Shown piece after piece: positions 45,433-58,744 of a DNA stretch of 64,000 nucleotides (position 1 is the first letter of the stretch; the number at the start of each line of letters is the position of its first letter). Under the pieces are notes generated by a model that was not told the origin of the DNA, ran no database searches, and was given only the letters and a program-made list of their open reading frames with translations. The stretch is from Chelonoidis abingdonii (Eukaryota > Chordata > Testudines > Testudinidae). A program made the translations under genes and the position numbers. The stretch is from assembly GCF_003597395.2 (NCBI RefSeq), contig NC_133769.1:51051749-51115748 (forward strand), given 5' to 3'.

Positions 45433-47116
45433 GTGGCTCCCATTTAAAAGTCATCATTGGAACCTTACATGTAGCTTTATTTTCCTATTCTTAAACCCTC
45501 ATCCTTAAAACATTCTTCTATTGTTAATAATTATTTGCACTGCAGTAGAGCATAGAGACCCCAATCAAAGACCCCACTGTGCTAAATATTGTACGCAGCT
45601 GGTATGCAGACAGCATAAAGAAACAGTCCTTGCCCCAAGGAGTTTACAGACCATGAATCCTTTCAAAGATAATCCACAGAATAAAGCAATTTAAATTACA
45701 CATTTAGCATGCTTTGAGAGAGTTTTGACTACCTAGTATGCTTTGTGTTTTGTTTATTTTGTAACACCTATTGAACTTCAAAGACTAATTCACATTTTGA
45801 ATAAAAGAAATCTTTGTTAAAGGTTTACCATTCTCACACATTCAATTGAGATGTTAAAAGATCACAGTGGACATCCCCAAGACCTCCCAGTGGTCCTCCA
45901 ACAAAATCAAAATAAACCAAAATTATCTTAAATTAAAAAAACAAGTAGAAAAATCTTGTAAAAAATAAAACCATTCGGGCTCTTTTGATATATCAGAAAG
46001 AAAGAAAAGAGAGCACAAACGTGTATATTTACAAATCCTTTGCAGTTCACCTTGAAACTAAAGGGCATTAGGTAAGAATCCACATGTTGCAAAGCATTGA
46101 ACTTCTTAGGGAGCTCATCTCATCTATATTATTCATGTATGTTTGCTGATGATAAACCACAATGGGCTGAAATGTTTCAAGTCTTTCACTTCAAAAGGCT
46201 TTTAGATAGCTGTGTCTTTTGTTTACTGACCACGTTAAAAACAGCACACCTTTTTCCTTATTCTATAATAATATGCTGTCTGACCAGTTCACAGAGATCT
46301 CTAATAATGTCTCAGTCCAACTATGGGTCTCATTAGGGCAGAAGGAACTGTCATGCAACTGTGAATGTGCAATAAGTGTAGAGGTACAGTAAATGGGAAA
46401 AAATATGAAAAGGATTCTACCTTCAGATACTGACACCAAGCTATTTATTCTTCGTACATTGAATGAACTAAAAATTGAGGGTAGAAAATGAGGACTTTAC
46501 TGCATGGCCTTCTAAATTGAAACAAAGAGAGGTTTTAAGTGTACCTCTTACTGCAGAAAATGGGAAATATTATAAAGAACAAGATGCACAATTATCTTTT
46601 CTTATATCCCATCTATTTTTAAGCACAGTTCCACATTGATTTCAGTGGGAGTCCAGCTTAAAAATCAATGGCATGATATGACCCTTAGGTAATTGTTTAG
46701 AGACTATCCATATTATTCACAATAATGTAATTTACAGCCAGATCTGTCATCTTTACTTCTGTTGTGTAGGGCCTTGCTCTATGAGTGGTGCCATCAAATC
46801 AAGTAAGAATGGTAGAATGTGACCTAAATATTTGACATTTCTTTGCCTTTTATAGTGTCACTCCTTGGTTTCCATATAGCCTTGTATACATCGTGACTGT
46901 TATAAACTGTGCCTTGATTTTAAGGGAAATAGCTGTACATTATTGTGAAATGGAGACTTTTTTCTAGAGATTATAATGCCAAAAGAAGGTTTTATGGGGT
47001 ATATTTTCAGCTAGGCTTAGGCCTCGCCTCCCTGTTAGTTGTAATTTTTTTTCTGTAGTGAGGCGAAAGGCATGTCATATACTTGCCCTTTGTACTGATA
47101 TTGGTGGCATGGCACT
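45433..47116. other. AT-rich DNA without a gene
   Basis: It contains old-repeat-like phrases near 46630-46690 (attgatttcagtgggagtcc). No gene is supported. Confidence 0.5.
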
Positions 47117-47351
47117 GCCTAGAGCAGTGGTTCTCAAACTTTTGTACTGGTGACCCCTTTAACATAGCAAGCCTCTGAGTGCAACCTCTCTTTATAAATT
47201 AAAAACACTTTTTATATATTTAATACCATTATAAATGCTGGAGGCAAAGCGGGGTTTGGGGTGGAGACTGACAGCTCATGACCCCCCATATCAGAACCTT
47301 ATGACCTCCTGAGGGGTTCCAACCGCCAGTTTGAGAACTCCTGGCCTAGAG
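47117..47351 (+). mobile_element. hAT-type MITE, 219 bp, perfect 8-bp target-site duplication
   Basis: The element spans 47125-47343, beginning cagtggttctcaaact and ending agtttgagaactcctg. It is flanked by gcctagag at 47117-47124 and 47344-47351. This is a third hAT family in the window, of the widespread vertebrate 'cagtggttctcaaa' type. Confidence 0.92.
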
Positions 47352-50300
47352 GATATGACAAAGGTAAAAAGAAAGCGAGTGATATGCCTTTCACTTCGTT
47401 AACATACATGCAACAGTGCTATAGCCCCTATACATTTTTGAGTAAAACACCTCTATTCTGTTTGGTTTACTCACACTGGTATCAAATTCATCCCTACTGC
47501 AAGGGATGTATTCCACTGAAGTTAACAGAGAGGCATCCACTTATACCACCAATGAATTTGGCCTGTGGCGCCTAAAACAAATAAAAAACAATCTGTTTCC
47601 AATCCCATTTTTGCTCATCTAGAAATCTGAAATTTCCAGATTGGATGGTGCTATCAGATAGTGCCAGGTACATACCCCTGTGCTTATTCATGCTCCAACG
47701 TGTTTCCTCATCTTTAAAATTTCAGCAGGGTTTCCACAGAAACCTGAGAAACAATTTCTTCTCTTCACATCATTGTTCTTTGAAACACACGGTGGAGCAA
47801 ATGTCCAAGGCAAAGAGGATGGTCAAGGCCGCTGGACTCTTTGAAGGTAGAAGAGCTCACATGGTCATCCCGATCATGCCACGTATATGAGATGTTAGGT
47901 TTGCGTGGGGTTACATTTCATGAAATGTAGGAGGAACATTATATCTGGTGGCATGCAGGCAAAATATTTTTTGATCAAACTGAAATGATTTAGGGATGGT
48001 CTCAAATTCTCATAGTGTTTGTATAAGCACCTGTACATTAGAAAATAGATGTTTGGGTGGCTATGCTGTCCATAAATCAATTAATTTCTCTAATTGCTCC
48101 ACATCTGAGGAAGCTCCAGAGTGGACAATCTTATGCATCTGCATGCACCTATAACTGTAGGATCTACTGTCTTTTCATGTTCCTATCAGTCGGAATCAGG
48201 ACACAAGGATTTCTTGGAGTAAAAAAGCCCCTCTTTTTCCAGACTATGTATCCTTTTGGAAACTAATTGGGCCTACCCAGATATGGTGATTAGCACAAAT
48301 CCCTGTTTGGAACATAGATGGTTCCAGAAAAATAACAAATCCATACTGCCATTAAGTCCTTATTTATGCCTCTTTTCTAAGTAGCTAGAGAGGAGAATAA
48401 CTTTAAAACGTCTGAAAGTAATTTTAATTATATTGCAACAAAATGTCCAGAAAAATGTAAGAAAGTAAGTGATGTAAACTGCTGAATACACATTTTGCAG
48501 TTTACACAAGGCATGATGTCTGTAGTTTGGATGATAACAAAGCATGATCAAAAAATACACCAGCAATCCAGGACAGCTGAGAGAATTGGTTATAAGATCT
48601 GGAGCTTTCACCTCTAGGTTTTTAGGTTGATTCCAAATCTGAATAGCAGCGGCCTGACTTTGATGGCATTTGTGCAATGAGTTGATCTTGGTACCGTGCC
48701 TAATAGACACCAGTCTACATCACAAAAAACATCATTCTATTTGACACTCTTCCAGGTAGTTTCAGCAACACAGTCAAGGAAAGCGAGCTACCTTCTCAAC
48801 ACTGGAGATAGTCCATTAAGGTCAGGGTTGAGGTACACTGTCAGAGCAGGATGGGGCATCTTGAACAGATGCAGCTGCCCCTGCTGTATAACTTAAACAG
48901 AGAACTTCCCGTTCTAGGACTTTCCATCCACAGCTTTCATAGTCACCAAATAAACTTTGTAAAAACATATACACAGAGAGCATGGAATAAGTAAAAAACA
49001 TATATGTGTACTTTTATAGAAATATATCAGTACAGTGCTAGATGACACAGCACTACAGCTTCTTGCAACATTTATGTCACAAATGAAAATAAGTAAATCT
49101 ACAATAATGGTATGTAACTATCTCTCAGTTGTCTCCACCCTAGGCAGGGTCTAGGACTGGTTTTAGCAGCACTCATATTTTTGTCTTCTTTTGTCTAAAT
49201 TCTTCATTAGTTTGGTGGTCACTAGTCATAAAACAAATGTAGTACCCCTCTGTGTCCAGAGTCAATAACCAGATATAAGAATGGGGACAAGCATATATAC
49301 CTCTGACTCCAAAGAGGGTAGATAAACACACACTGTTACAACATACACTTCATACATTATGCTACATTATACTCCATATTCTCCTCCAAACACAGATTGC
49401 TATGCCAAATATTTAGGCCTAAGAGGTCTCACTGAAATCTCACAGCCTGATTTTCAAAAGGGCTGCACACCAGACCACCAGTTAATGAACAGGTGGTCAT
49501 TAGTTTAAATGGGTGAATGCAGCTAGTATTAATTCTGTTACAACTCATTCAGGAAGAATCTGGTATTCCACATAGTCAGTGGTTAGCAAGTCCCAGGAGT
49601 ACTTATTGGAAGATTGTCCCACGACTGTGACTAAATAGCCCACACAATGGAAAGGGCTAACAAGTAAAACATAGTATGGTCAAGAGAGATTTACAGATGA
49701 TAAATTAATGACCTGCTTCTCCTGGGGAAGGTCCAGTGAGGCAGTAATCAAATCATTACTGTTAATGGGACAGATATTTTTCCACAGAAAGCACCATTGA
49801 GGCACATTTGATTATTAATACAGTCAGCTATGTTATTAGCATAGTTTGCGGAAGTAAAAGGATTTATTGATCATTTCATTTCTATTTCCTACTTGTGCGA
49901 TTAAATATATACACATGCAAACAATTAAAACACAGCAGGAGCTTGAATGAAAATGTGTTGATAGGAGCAGGGGGAGGTTTACAGGCTCAGTTTAATGGGA
50001 GAAACTCAAGAGCCAATGAAAACTCTACAAATGTCTGCATGCACACATAGAAACTAAGATGTTGTCATGCGTGCATCCTAGAACTACAAAGGGTTTTTAG
50101 CTAAAAAAATATATATATATTTGGAGAATATTTTCTCCTTACTGCATATGAATGGGAGTTGCAGATGCTCACTGAGTAAAGAATATACCCCCAAGAGCAA
50201 GAGAATTTATATTTAACCCAGTTTTCAAGTTTCCTAATATTTTGTCAATCATTTATAGGTTTTAGCTTAGGGATAAATTTGAAGCTGGTATTTCCCTGGT

Positions 50301-52262
50301 GAAACTTGCAACAATAGAAAAATATATACTGAAGGAAAAGAGAAACTGGGATATAGAGCAAACCTAATAGAAATCTACATTTCATGTTGCACTTAATAAT
50401 TACTTTTTACAGATCCTTTTGACTGAGAAAGCTTTTGTGTCTCAAAGTTTTATTGCTCAGCTATCTTGCTGAAAAGCTCTAGACTTTTTCTTGTTTCATA
50501 TTCTAAAATATACGTGTTCTGTTGTCTATCTTAAGTCAGTAGTTTCAATTTCAAATGGCATTAGCCTATCTGTCTATGCTTTATGTAAAATTTTAACAGC
50601 TGAAAATTATTTTAAGGGCAACCTGTAAAAATAACTATTGTTAAAGTTCACAGGAAATAGCTAATTTGTCCATGTATAAACAGAAACCTCATGTTTTGTT
50701 GTATAGCTATGGCAACTTCTACAGATGCCTTATCCAGTGCTTTTATATGACTCAGACTCATTAGTACTCACCCAATTATCTCTCCCAGTCTGCATTACAG
50801 TATCTCCACTTTTCTAAAACTATTTCAGAACTGTTTTCTTCCATCTTAAGGTCCATAGGATGCTGTATGCTAAAAACAGCAACAACAAAAAACCTGGAAA
50901 GTTTCGTGATAAGTGTGAGTACTTCTTATAATTTCAGAATTTTATTATAGTGCTCCAGCCATCATAGGGTCTGGTCTATTACATGATGACAAGATCTATT
51001 TTATAGTCAAAGTAGTAAAATAAGTACAGTATGTGACAAGGAGCTAAGTACACCCACATAGTTTGTTTCCAAGTGGATCAATTCTTCAGTATATATTAAG
51101 CCCTTCCAGATTTAGCTCCAGTGGTTGGCCGTTTGCCAGGGCTTAGATTCTGTTCTATTGTGCAGTGTGCTGAGTATTCCCAGGTGCTGCTATATTTTTA
51201 TGCCTAATCCTTATTTACAGTTTGTCTTAGGGTTGCTTTGAAGTTGAATAATCAAGTTGCGGCATGCTGCAAAGTTCTTTCCACATAAGGCAATTTTTTA
51301 CTGCCTTGAGTTAAGCCATCCTTAAATGAGAAAAATTACCAGGATGAGTACTAATAAATGTAAAGAAAAGACAGTCAACTTATTGTATAAAAATGTTACT
51401 TCAACGTATCAGAAACTATTTAGCAATACATATAATGCAAAATTAATAATTTAAAATAATTCACTCCCTCTTCATAAGACTCTTTGACAATAGCTACTAA
51501 TGCACCATTGCTTTCAACTCCCTTTTCTAACAACCCTCATTACTATAACACTTGACAAGCTTGCCTGTCAAAGATACTCCTATAAAGCGGGACTATTGGA
51601 GACAATTACAAAACATCAAATGGTGCATTAGAGGTCTTCAACGCAAATCATGTTCTAATCCCTGCGATATCAAGTGGACAATGCAAAAGGGACAACATCA
51701 TGACCCTGTAGGTCACAAAGAAGTACATTCAATCAGCTCTTTAACTTTTCAGCCAAATTTGAAAAAGTCAAAGCAACAACATCAAAAAAATGCAGCGTAA
51801 TATATTCCAATATTACTTCCATTTTGCAGAGCAAGCACACAGGAAAGAGTACCTAATAATGGGAAGGGGGAGACATCAGTCACGTTACACTGTAGTTTTT
51901 ACAAATATCACTCATATGTGACTCTCGGCAGCTGTCTGTTGCAAGCAACTGTTCAGCAGCTGGTAGAACGCCACATGGTAGGCTAGCAGAAGCTGAGCAT
52001 TCAGTGAGGCAGGCAGCATGCTGTGGAACAACAACAAAAATTAGGATGAAGCTCTTCGGATTGCACTGTTTTTGAAAGCACAGTTTTTCTTCAAGTAAAA
52101 ATTAAGCTTTTGCAGACACTTTCCTGATTTTGAAAATAATATTTTCCACTGCAGACTATTTCTTTTCCGCCAATCATTTAAAAAAAAAAAAAACTTTGAA
52201 AATAGTGTGATTACTTTGAAGAAAATATAACTAAGTAAAAGTTATTCAACCTTACATGCTAT
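47352..52262. other. Long gene-poor stretch
   Basis: Mainly unique AT-rich DNA. An atatatatatat run lies near 50108. Frames at 47645-47890, 48360-48710 and 51552-51800 have no recognisable motif and are not called. Confidence 0.5.
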
Positions 52263-52297
52263 CCATAGATAGATAGATAGATAGATAGATAGACAGA
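52263..52297. repeat. GATA microsatellite
   Basis: Seven to eight tandem gata/atag units followed by two gaca units. Short, likely polymorphic. Confidence 0.9.
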
Positions 52298-52424
52298 CAT
52301 CTGTTATATATATAAAAATAAGTGGTTTCATAATCATATTACTATCTTATTGTTTACAGATTATAGGCTTGTGGTCTTACTGTAAATATATCCTGGGAGA
52401 AAGGGTGTTCCAGTGATTTGAAGA

Positions 52425-52620
52425 ATGGACAGGGAGCCAGGAACTCCTGGATTCTAAATCCATCTCAGACATACTCTATGATCTTAGGTAAGCCAGTGGG
52501 TGGTTTTGCCTCATATTCATCATTTATAATATAATGATAATACATCCAGGACCACTGTAAAGATTAATTAGATAGTATGTGCACAATGTTTTCAGTATGC
52601 AAAGTGCAAAATATATATCA
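52425..52620 (+). mobile_element. MIR SINE
   Basis: The segment has a mutated MIR body: gacagggagccaggaactcc, then the ctctatgatcttaggtaagcc core, then cctcatattcatcatttata and ataatgataatac. All landmarks are in MIR order on the plus strand. Confidence 0.8.
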
Positions 52621-53960
52621 GGCTATATGTACGTTAGTTATAAATTCTGTTGAAATATCAGAAAGATACTGAAAGAAATTGCATTGTGTTACAGACTCAT
52701 GTTATCTGGGATTAATGTGGCAGTGGTTATGAGGAAGTGGGTTACGGGCCTGAGCCAAAGGCCATTCAAATTACTGGAAATCGTTCCATGAATTTGAATG
52801 GGCTTCAGATCAGGCTTTACATGAGCCTATTTACACTTCTAGATGATGGCACAGCAAACAGTGATGGTGATAACACTGCAGCCCAAACATTACCTACTAT
52901 CCTCAATATGTGGCTCTGACAGTGAGATTAATACAGAGACAAATGTCAGAGAAGAACATATTCCATTTTACTATCAGCCTACCACATATATAACAGATAA
53001 ACATCCTCCCCTTCACACTGGATCTAGAGCCAAGGGAGCTAGTGCATCCTTGAAGCCAGCAACCACTTAAAACAGCTATTGCCAAATCAATTTTTTTACA
53101 GCTTTGTATGCTGATGATTTTTAATAGCATGGGAAGTGTTGGGGATCGTGTTTTAGAGTACACAAGTGATTTCCAAAGGACATTTGAAATGTAAAAATTC
53201 TAGAGTCTGCCTACATCCTTTCTCCCCCTCCCCACAACATGCATGCACATACACACATGCACCATCAACTTCCACTGACATTTCTTCATTACTCTGAAAA
53301 AGCTCTGATTCTCTTGAAAGATTCTGCCAAGTAGTATTCCTCTTTTTAATGGGGGTTCCTTACTTATATCTCTGCAAATGATCCGCAGAAGTCTGTACTG
53401 CATCAGAAGGTATAATTTTGAATCTTAAGGTGTAGGAGCAATGTTAATAAGGTCCTCTTGTGAAGATTTTTACCATCTTTGGAGCTCTACCTCATTCTTT
53501 CTGATGGCTTCCACTTGTCAGGATTTCAAGGACAACATTAGAACATTTGTTTGGCGTTGGACGGTGGAAGCAAGGGAACAGATAATGTTCCGTAGTCCAT
53601 ACTGTTCAATAGAAATCTTGGTTGTTTGGGGAGGGAAAATGCCCCCAACTCTAAGAGCTGGTGCGTTTTTATAAAATCATAAGATATCTGTAGGAGACAC
53701 AAGCATTTTATACATGGAGAATGTTCAAAGCAAACACTGAAACATGGCACTATGACATTAGATCATATAAAGTTCATGAGGATTCCACAGGGCTAATATG
53801 ATAGCTGATTCAAACTGATTCAGAGCTGATTCAAACAAGAACAATCAGCTGGGTCCCCTTGAAATCTTAATACTTGAACACTGGAAAGAAATTGGTCTAG
53901 AACTCATTCTTTTCCTTGCTGAATTCTATAAATTGTACCCTCCGTACATGCATAATACAC
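52621..53960. other. AT-rich DNA without a gene
   Basis: Nothing was supported. The 53441-53674 frame is unremarkable. Confidence 0.5.
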
Positions 53961-53967
53961 TAAACAC

Positions 53968-54240
53968 TTTTTGTTATCCAGAATGTTGGGAAAATGGAAA
54001 AGTGCCAGTAAGTAAAAAATTCCAGTTAACTAAGAGGGAGCGAGCTTAAGGCTGGGGGTTGGGTCATGGGAGGGGGTGCAGGCTCTGGGAGGGAGTTTGC
54101 CGGATCTGTGCGGGGGTTCACCTCAGGTGGCTCCCTGCAAGTGGCGACATGTCCCTGCTTTGGGTGTGGGAGGAGGCATGGCTAGGCAGCTCTGTGTACT
54201 GCCCCCGCCATACCCTGAGCGCTGGCTCCACAGCTCCCAT
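53968..54240. mobile_element. Possible mariner-type repeat with GC-rich body
   Basis: The opening tttgttatccagaatgttgg and ttccagttaactaagaggg resemble the ends of Tigger/mariner-like non-autonomous elements. A G-rich then C-rich body follows. The right end was not found, so boundaries and class are tentative. Confidence 0.35.
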
Positions 54241-54596
54241 TGTCCCATTGGACAAGCATAAAGAAGTCCTTAATGCAAGCATGTTTAATTGCAAAATGAA
54301 GGCGATATGATTAGACTCATAGGCCCATCCTCAATAATACCATAATACACTGTTGCCACATGTTCAGCATTTCTATTATAAACTCCTTTCTCCCCCTCCC
54401 CCATGGAATACAAATGAGTTTTTTAAAGTCCTACTTGATCATAGTCTGGCATCACTTTTTTAAAATTAAATTTGTAGAAAAATCCTCTTAGCTATTTTAA
54501 AGTAATAGCAGAGCAAGAAGTGGGGGAAATTACAAGTGAGTGGTTTAGCATTTTTTTATTTTCCTTTTCTTCAGCTGGTATGATTCTGCAAGGGAA

Positions 54597-54760
54597 GAAT
54601 TGTCAAGTGGGTTGAGTTTAGGACTGGGAGCCTAGAATTCTTGAGTTTTAATCCTAGCCCTTACACTGATTTATTGTGTGATCTGTCTCAAGTCACTAAC
54701 CTATCTGCCTCAGTTTTGCAATCTGCAGTGGGGTGATAACAGTTACTATTGGAAATGCTC
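54597..54760 (+). mobile_element. MIR SINE
   Basis: Landmarks in order: gttgagtttaggactgggag, cttgagttttaatcc, tgtgatctgtctcaagtcac, ctcagttttgcaatctgc and ggggtgataacag. This is a clear full-core MIR in sense orientation. Confidence 0.85.
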
Positions 54761-55234
54761 AGATATCATGGATATCCACAGTGTGATATGAGAACCCACA
54801 GCTGTTGGCTACAGTCCCCTTGCTGCACTGTGACTTTGCAGAAGAGAGTCATAGTGTGAACATCTTGAATTAAAACCGCCTCAGGCTACATTAATTCTCC
54901 ACAGAGTTTTCTCATGGCTCAACTGCATTTGCTGCAGGGAGCATAATGCTTAGTGTGATCTTGCTCCGACCCCTGGGCCTGCCCACTTATTCTGCAGAGA
55001 GAAAAGATGACTAAACAGGGCACAAGGGAGAGCCCCACTTAGCCACATCCCCCTCTACATGGTTCCGCCGTGACTTTCTATTTGATTTTATCCTCTCCCC
55101 ACCACTAAATGGAAGGAAGCCTAGGCACCACTGTTTTTATCAAAGACAAAGAAATAATTTTACACAGCAGACCTCCATGTGCTTCAAAAGTGCTACTATT
55201 GTTTCTTAGGAAAACATGTGTTCTAGGTAGTCAG
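54761..55234. other. DNA without a gene
   Basis: No supported feature. Confidence 0.45.
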
Positions 55235-55620
55235 AGACACATGTGCCAGCTTCCAATTTTCCCCAGGGCTGCTCAATCCCTGCTCAGCCCCAGGCCCTGC
55301 TCCAACTGCACCCTTTCCCAAAGTCCAACACAGCCCTTCCTCTTCCCATCCCCACTCTGCCCCTGCTCCATCTCTTTCCACCCCCTCCTCTGAGCACACT
55401 CCATCCCCACTCTTCCCCCTCCCTCGAGCGCACCTGCTGCATGCTGCAGAATAGCTGTTACACGGTTTGCAGAAGGTGCTGGGAGGGATGAGAAGGAGTT
55501 GATTGGTGGGGGCCACAGGCGGACAAAAGTGGGGAGAGAGGAGGGGAGCTTGGCTGCTGGGGGGTACGAAGCACCCACTAATTTTTTTCCATGGGTGCTT
55601 CAGGGTGTCGACATCTATGG
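55235..55620. repeat. GC-rich repeat-like block
   Basis: Pyrimidine-rich (ccctgctc, cccctcc) first half and purine-rich second half, with abrupt AT-rich borders. A gcacccac ... atgggtgctt inverted match lies near 55570-55603. Probably the body of a non-autonomous element; the long frames on both strands are composition-driven. Confidence 0.4.
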
Positions 55621-56625
55621 TCAGACACCAAGGTGATGGGTGCAGTATAAGAACCAAAATGTCTCTATAATTTATATCTTTAAATTTACCCAAAGATCTA
55701 GCCACTCAATAGCATCTTCTGAACCACTGCAGGGAGAAATGCACATTGTAGAAGTCATTCTGAATATGTATTTTTAAAATTCTCCAAATGTGATGTATTT
55801 ATGCATCAGCCCAAAATGACTTAGAAAGAGGTGTAGGCCCAGAGTCTTCAAACAGAGATACTAGTGTGGACCCTTGAACTCACATGGCGTCTCTTCATGG
55901 GTGAAGTGGTCCACAGTAACAGCATGGAAGTTTATGTGACTTCCAGAACACATGCATTTATAATACTGGGGTACTTCTTTTTTTCAGTACTTACATTTCA
56001 AAGAGTCTCCACTCACCACTTCTAGTCTATCTGCCCTCCAAAGAATCTCCCAGTGTTGACATGACAGTCTTTTCTTCTGCAGTTCTTGTCATCTGGATCT
56101 GCCTTTCAGTATCCTTCACTTTATCAACTCTCCATCTCATTCCCAAGTTCATCTGAAAACTGTTTTTTCCTCCCTTGCTTTTTATTAAGTTGTCTCTTTG
56201 TGCAAGCTATCTAACTCTGTAAAGCTTTGGGGATATAAACGCTGCAAAGGTGCAATGTTTTAGAAAAACCTAACACACAATGAAAGGAAAGAAAAGACAT
56301 GAAAATAAAGGCCTATCACAAAACTGAAAGTGAAATGGTCTGGAATGGCCTGGAATTTCGCCACAGAAAATATGCTACAAAAGTGGTTATTTCTCAACAG
56401 GAGACTGGCAGAATTTGAGCCTAAAAAACGTCAGAGATTATCTTTCAGTGTTTGTAGACAATAAAAAAATTCTATTTCTGAATTGCATTGCCAGTCGGCC
56501 CAGTTCTACTCATTAAGCTATTTGCAATACTTTGTATTAATATACAGGTTCCTTCTTTTCAAATCAATCATGCATACAACATTAACTGTAATTCTGAACT
56601 TGAAGGTGTATGAAATTAACTTCAT
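55621..56625. other. DNA without a gene
   Basis: No supported feature. Confidence 0.45.
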
Positions 56626-56702
56626 AATCTATAATCTCTAGCTGCCACTCGATGTTGCACAATACTCATTCGACATCAAGTGTCAGTTAGAGATTATAGA
56701 TT
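56626..56702. repeat. Compact 77-nt hairpin
   Basis: Arms at 56626-56655 and 56673-56702 pair at 27 of 30 positions around a 17-nt loop (arm starts aatctataatctcta; other arm ends tagagattatagatt). The geometry resembles a microRNA precursor or a tiny MITE. A third partial copy of the arm, ggcagctaga, follows at 56705. No function is known. Confidence 0.6.
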
Positions 56703-58415
56703 GTGGCAGCTAGACCAGTCTGGGTTGTTGTCCAGGACTGACATGCTAACAAGCTATATTCAGATTAGTTTTCTAAAATATCAGGTTGTTTTCCATTTTT
56801 AAAAAGAATTATTAAAATTGCCTTAACTATTAAATCCCGCTCTTCACTTAGTTCTGCCACAGCAGAGCATTCTGCAAGGCTGAAAGCTGTGTTCAGTGCC
56901 ATTGCACGTAGATATATGTACTAAAACGTTTCATGAAAATGGCTGCCAATTCTTAAAAGAAATCCCTCATGTGGCTTTACACTAGTACACCCACCTCTCC
57001 ACCCCCCAAAAAAGTACAACCAACCAAACTACCATCTAGTCCATTAAATTCAGAATCTTAATGTATCGCTGTGTGACTAACTGGTGGACTTCCTCAATTA
57101 TGAGAGCAGCTCAGTAGGGATGTTGACAAAACTTTAAAATACTGTATTCCTCAAAGCCATGATGATGGGTAGAATCACTTTGGAAAATGGGTTGAGTATA
57201 TTCTACTACTTAAGGCCCCAAATTCAGCTCATGTTCTTAAAATTAAGCACATGCTTTGCTACATCAAGGTCCTAAAATCCTCATTTGGGGCACAAGTGAA
57301 AAATATATACTACCATGTAGTACTGTGTAATTAATTACTATCTGAGAAAGTTTAAACCAAGAAAGAAGGTCAGGGTTGGCAAACATTGAACTACAAAGCC
57401 ATGGGACAGCCTTTGCCCATTTCAGCTCTTAGAGAGGATACATACATTGTACTAAAGATATATCACTTTCAGTTGCCCCTTTTTTGATCAAGACAATGAC
57501 TGGCACAATCTGATACAGCAGATCATATGGACATTTTGAAAAAAAAACCTACTTGATTGTTATTTTTTTAATGTACAAAATAAAAAGGAAAAATAACATC
57601 AAAAATAATATTTTATTGAGTAACGTAGGATGGCAGAAATTTATGGGGTGGGCTTGCTGGACTTTCAATATTTTAACAATCAAAAGGACACAATGTATCA
57701 ATTCTCACTTTCTAGAAATCAAGGAACACCTTCACTATCCCCACCACCCCCCCATTTTGATGGACCTACATTTGTCCCAATACATTTTTCCTATCTCAAA
57801 TACATATAGTTAGATTAGTTCTAAAACTTTCTTGTCTCTCTGTCCCAGGATTACATGTGTGACATATCAATTAAAAATAGCCAGTATTTGGTTTAAATTT
57901 TCAGCAAAAAAAATTTAAGTGTAGATTGCATTATCTGCTTGCACAGAACCTCAATATTAATTTAAAGGTAATATGTGACATCTTTCTGATCCTGGCTTAG
58001 TATCACCATCATTACCTTAAAGTGAATGAGTTAAGAGCAATTTTTGCTCAATTAGCCACAAGAAGTACCACTCAGATTAACAAACTGATCTCTATTGATC
58101 AGAAATGAACCTCAGGAACCTAATTCAGAACAATTTAGCTTACAGTTTATAGCTGCCATGTTTCAAAGAAATAAAGTAATATCTTGAAGGAGCCAGCAGA
58201 GGGTGCTTCCTTTTAGGGTTGGAATGGAAGTGAATCTCAAACAGTAAAACGAACTTCGTATATTTTTTGTATACTGAATAGTGCCAGTGCCCCTCTTGTA
58301 TATGCCTCACATTTATATATGAAATGTCAGTGTTTCAAACATAATGTAATTATATCATTTTAAATTGTATGCATGTTTTAAAAGGTAATCCTATACTAGA
58401 ATCTATGTCAGTGGT
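56703..58415. other. AT-rich DNA without a gene
   Basis: No supported feature. Confidence 0.5.
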
Positions 58416-58693
58416 TTGTGGTTTAAAGTTTCCATAGCAAACATTTTTTTCTTATTTAAAGGAAGCAATTTCCTCCACTTACTAATTTCAAGTACACGTC
58501 ACATAGAGAATCTTTTCACTGCAGCAGCCCTGCACTCTGCGAAGCGGTATGGAGTGTCAAATACATCCTTGAAACTGCTATTTGCCTTTGAACATTTTTT
58601 CAGTTTTCCTCAGGAATTCTCCATAATGAATGTAACATTTTTCCTGACTTTACATCATCATCAGGGTTGCTTAGACAAATGACTGAATAAATG

Positions 58694-58741
<48 letters not shown>
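58416..58741 (+). other. Polyadenylated 3' end, possible retrocopy
   Basis: A pure run of 41 As (58701-58741) follows an AATAAA signal (58686-58691) by 9 bases. An 88-codon frame ends with TGA at 58680-58682, just before the signal. This is what a retroposed mRNA or a LINE-mobilised transcript would leave. The peptide is not recognised and no target-site duplication was found, so the left boundary and the parent are unknown. Confidence 0.4.

Positions 58742-58744
<3 letters not shown>

Noticed and set aside
47645..47890. 81-codon frame ending GRRAHMVIPIMPRI
   Set aside because: It looked protein-like at the C-terminus, but no homologue is known to me and there are no convincing splice sites.
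55109..55705. Overlapping frames of up to 160 codons
   Set aside because: They are produced by C-rich and G-rich tracts of a repeat-like block; no domain was recognised.
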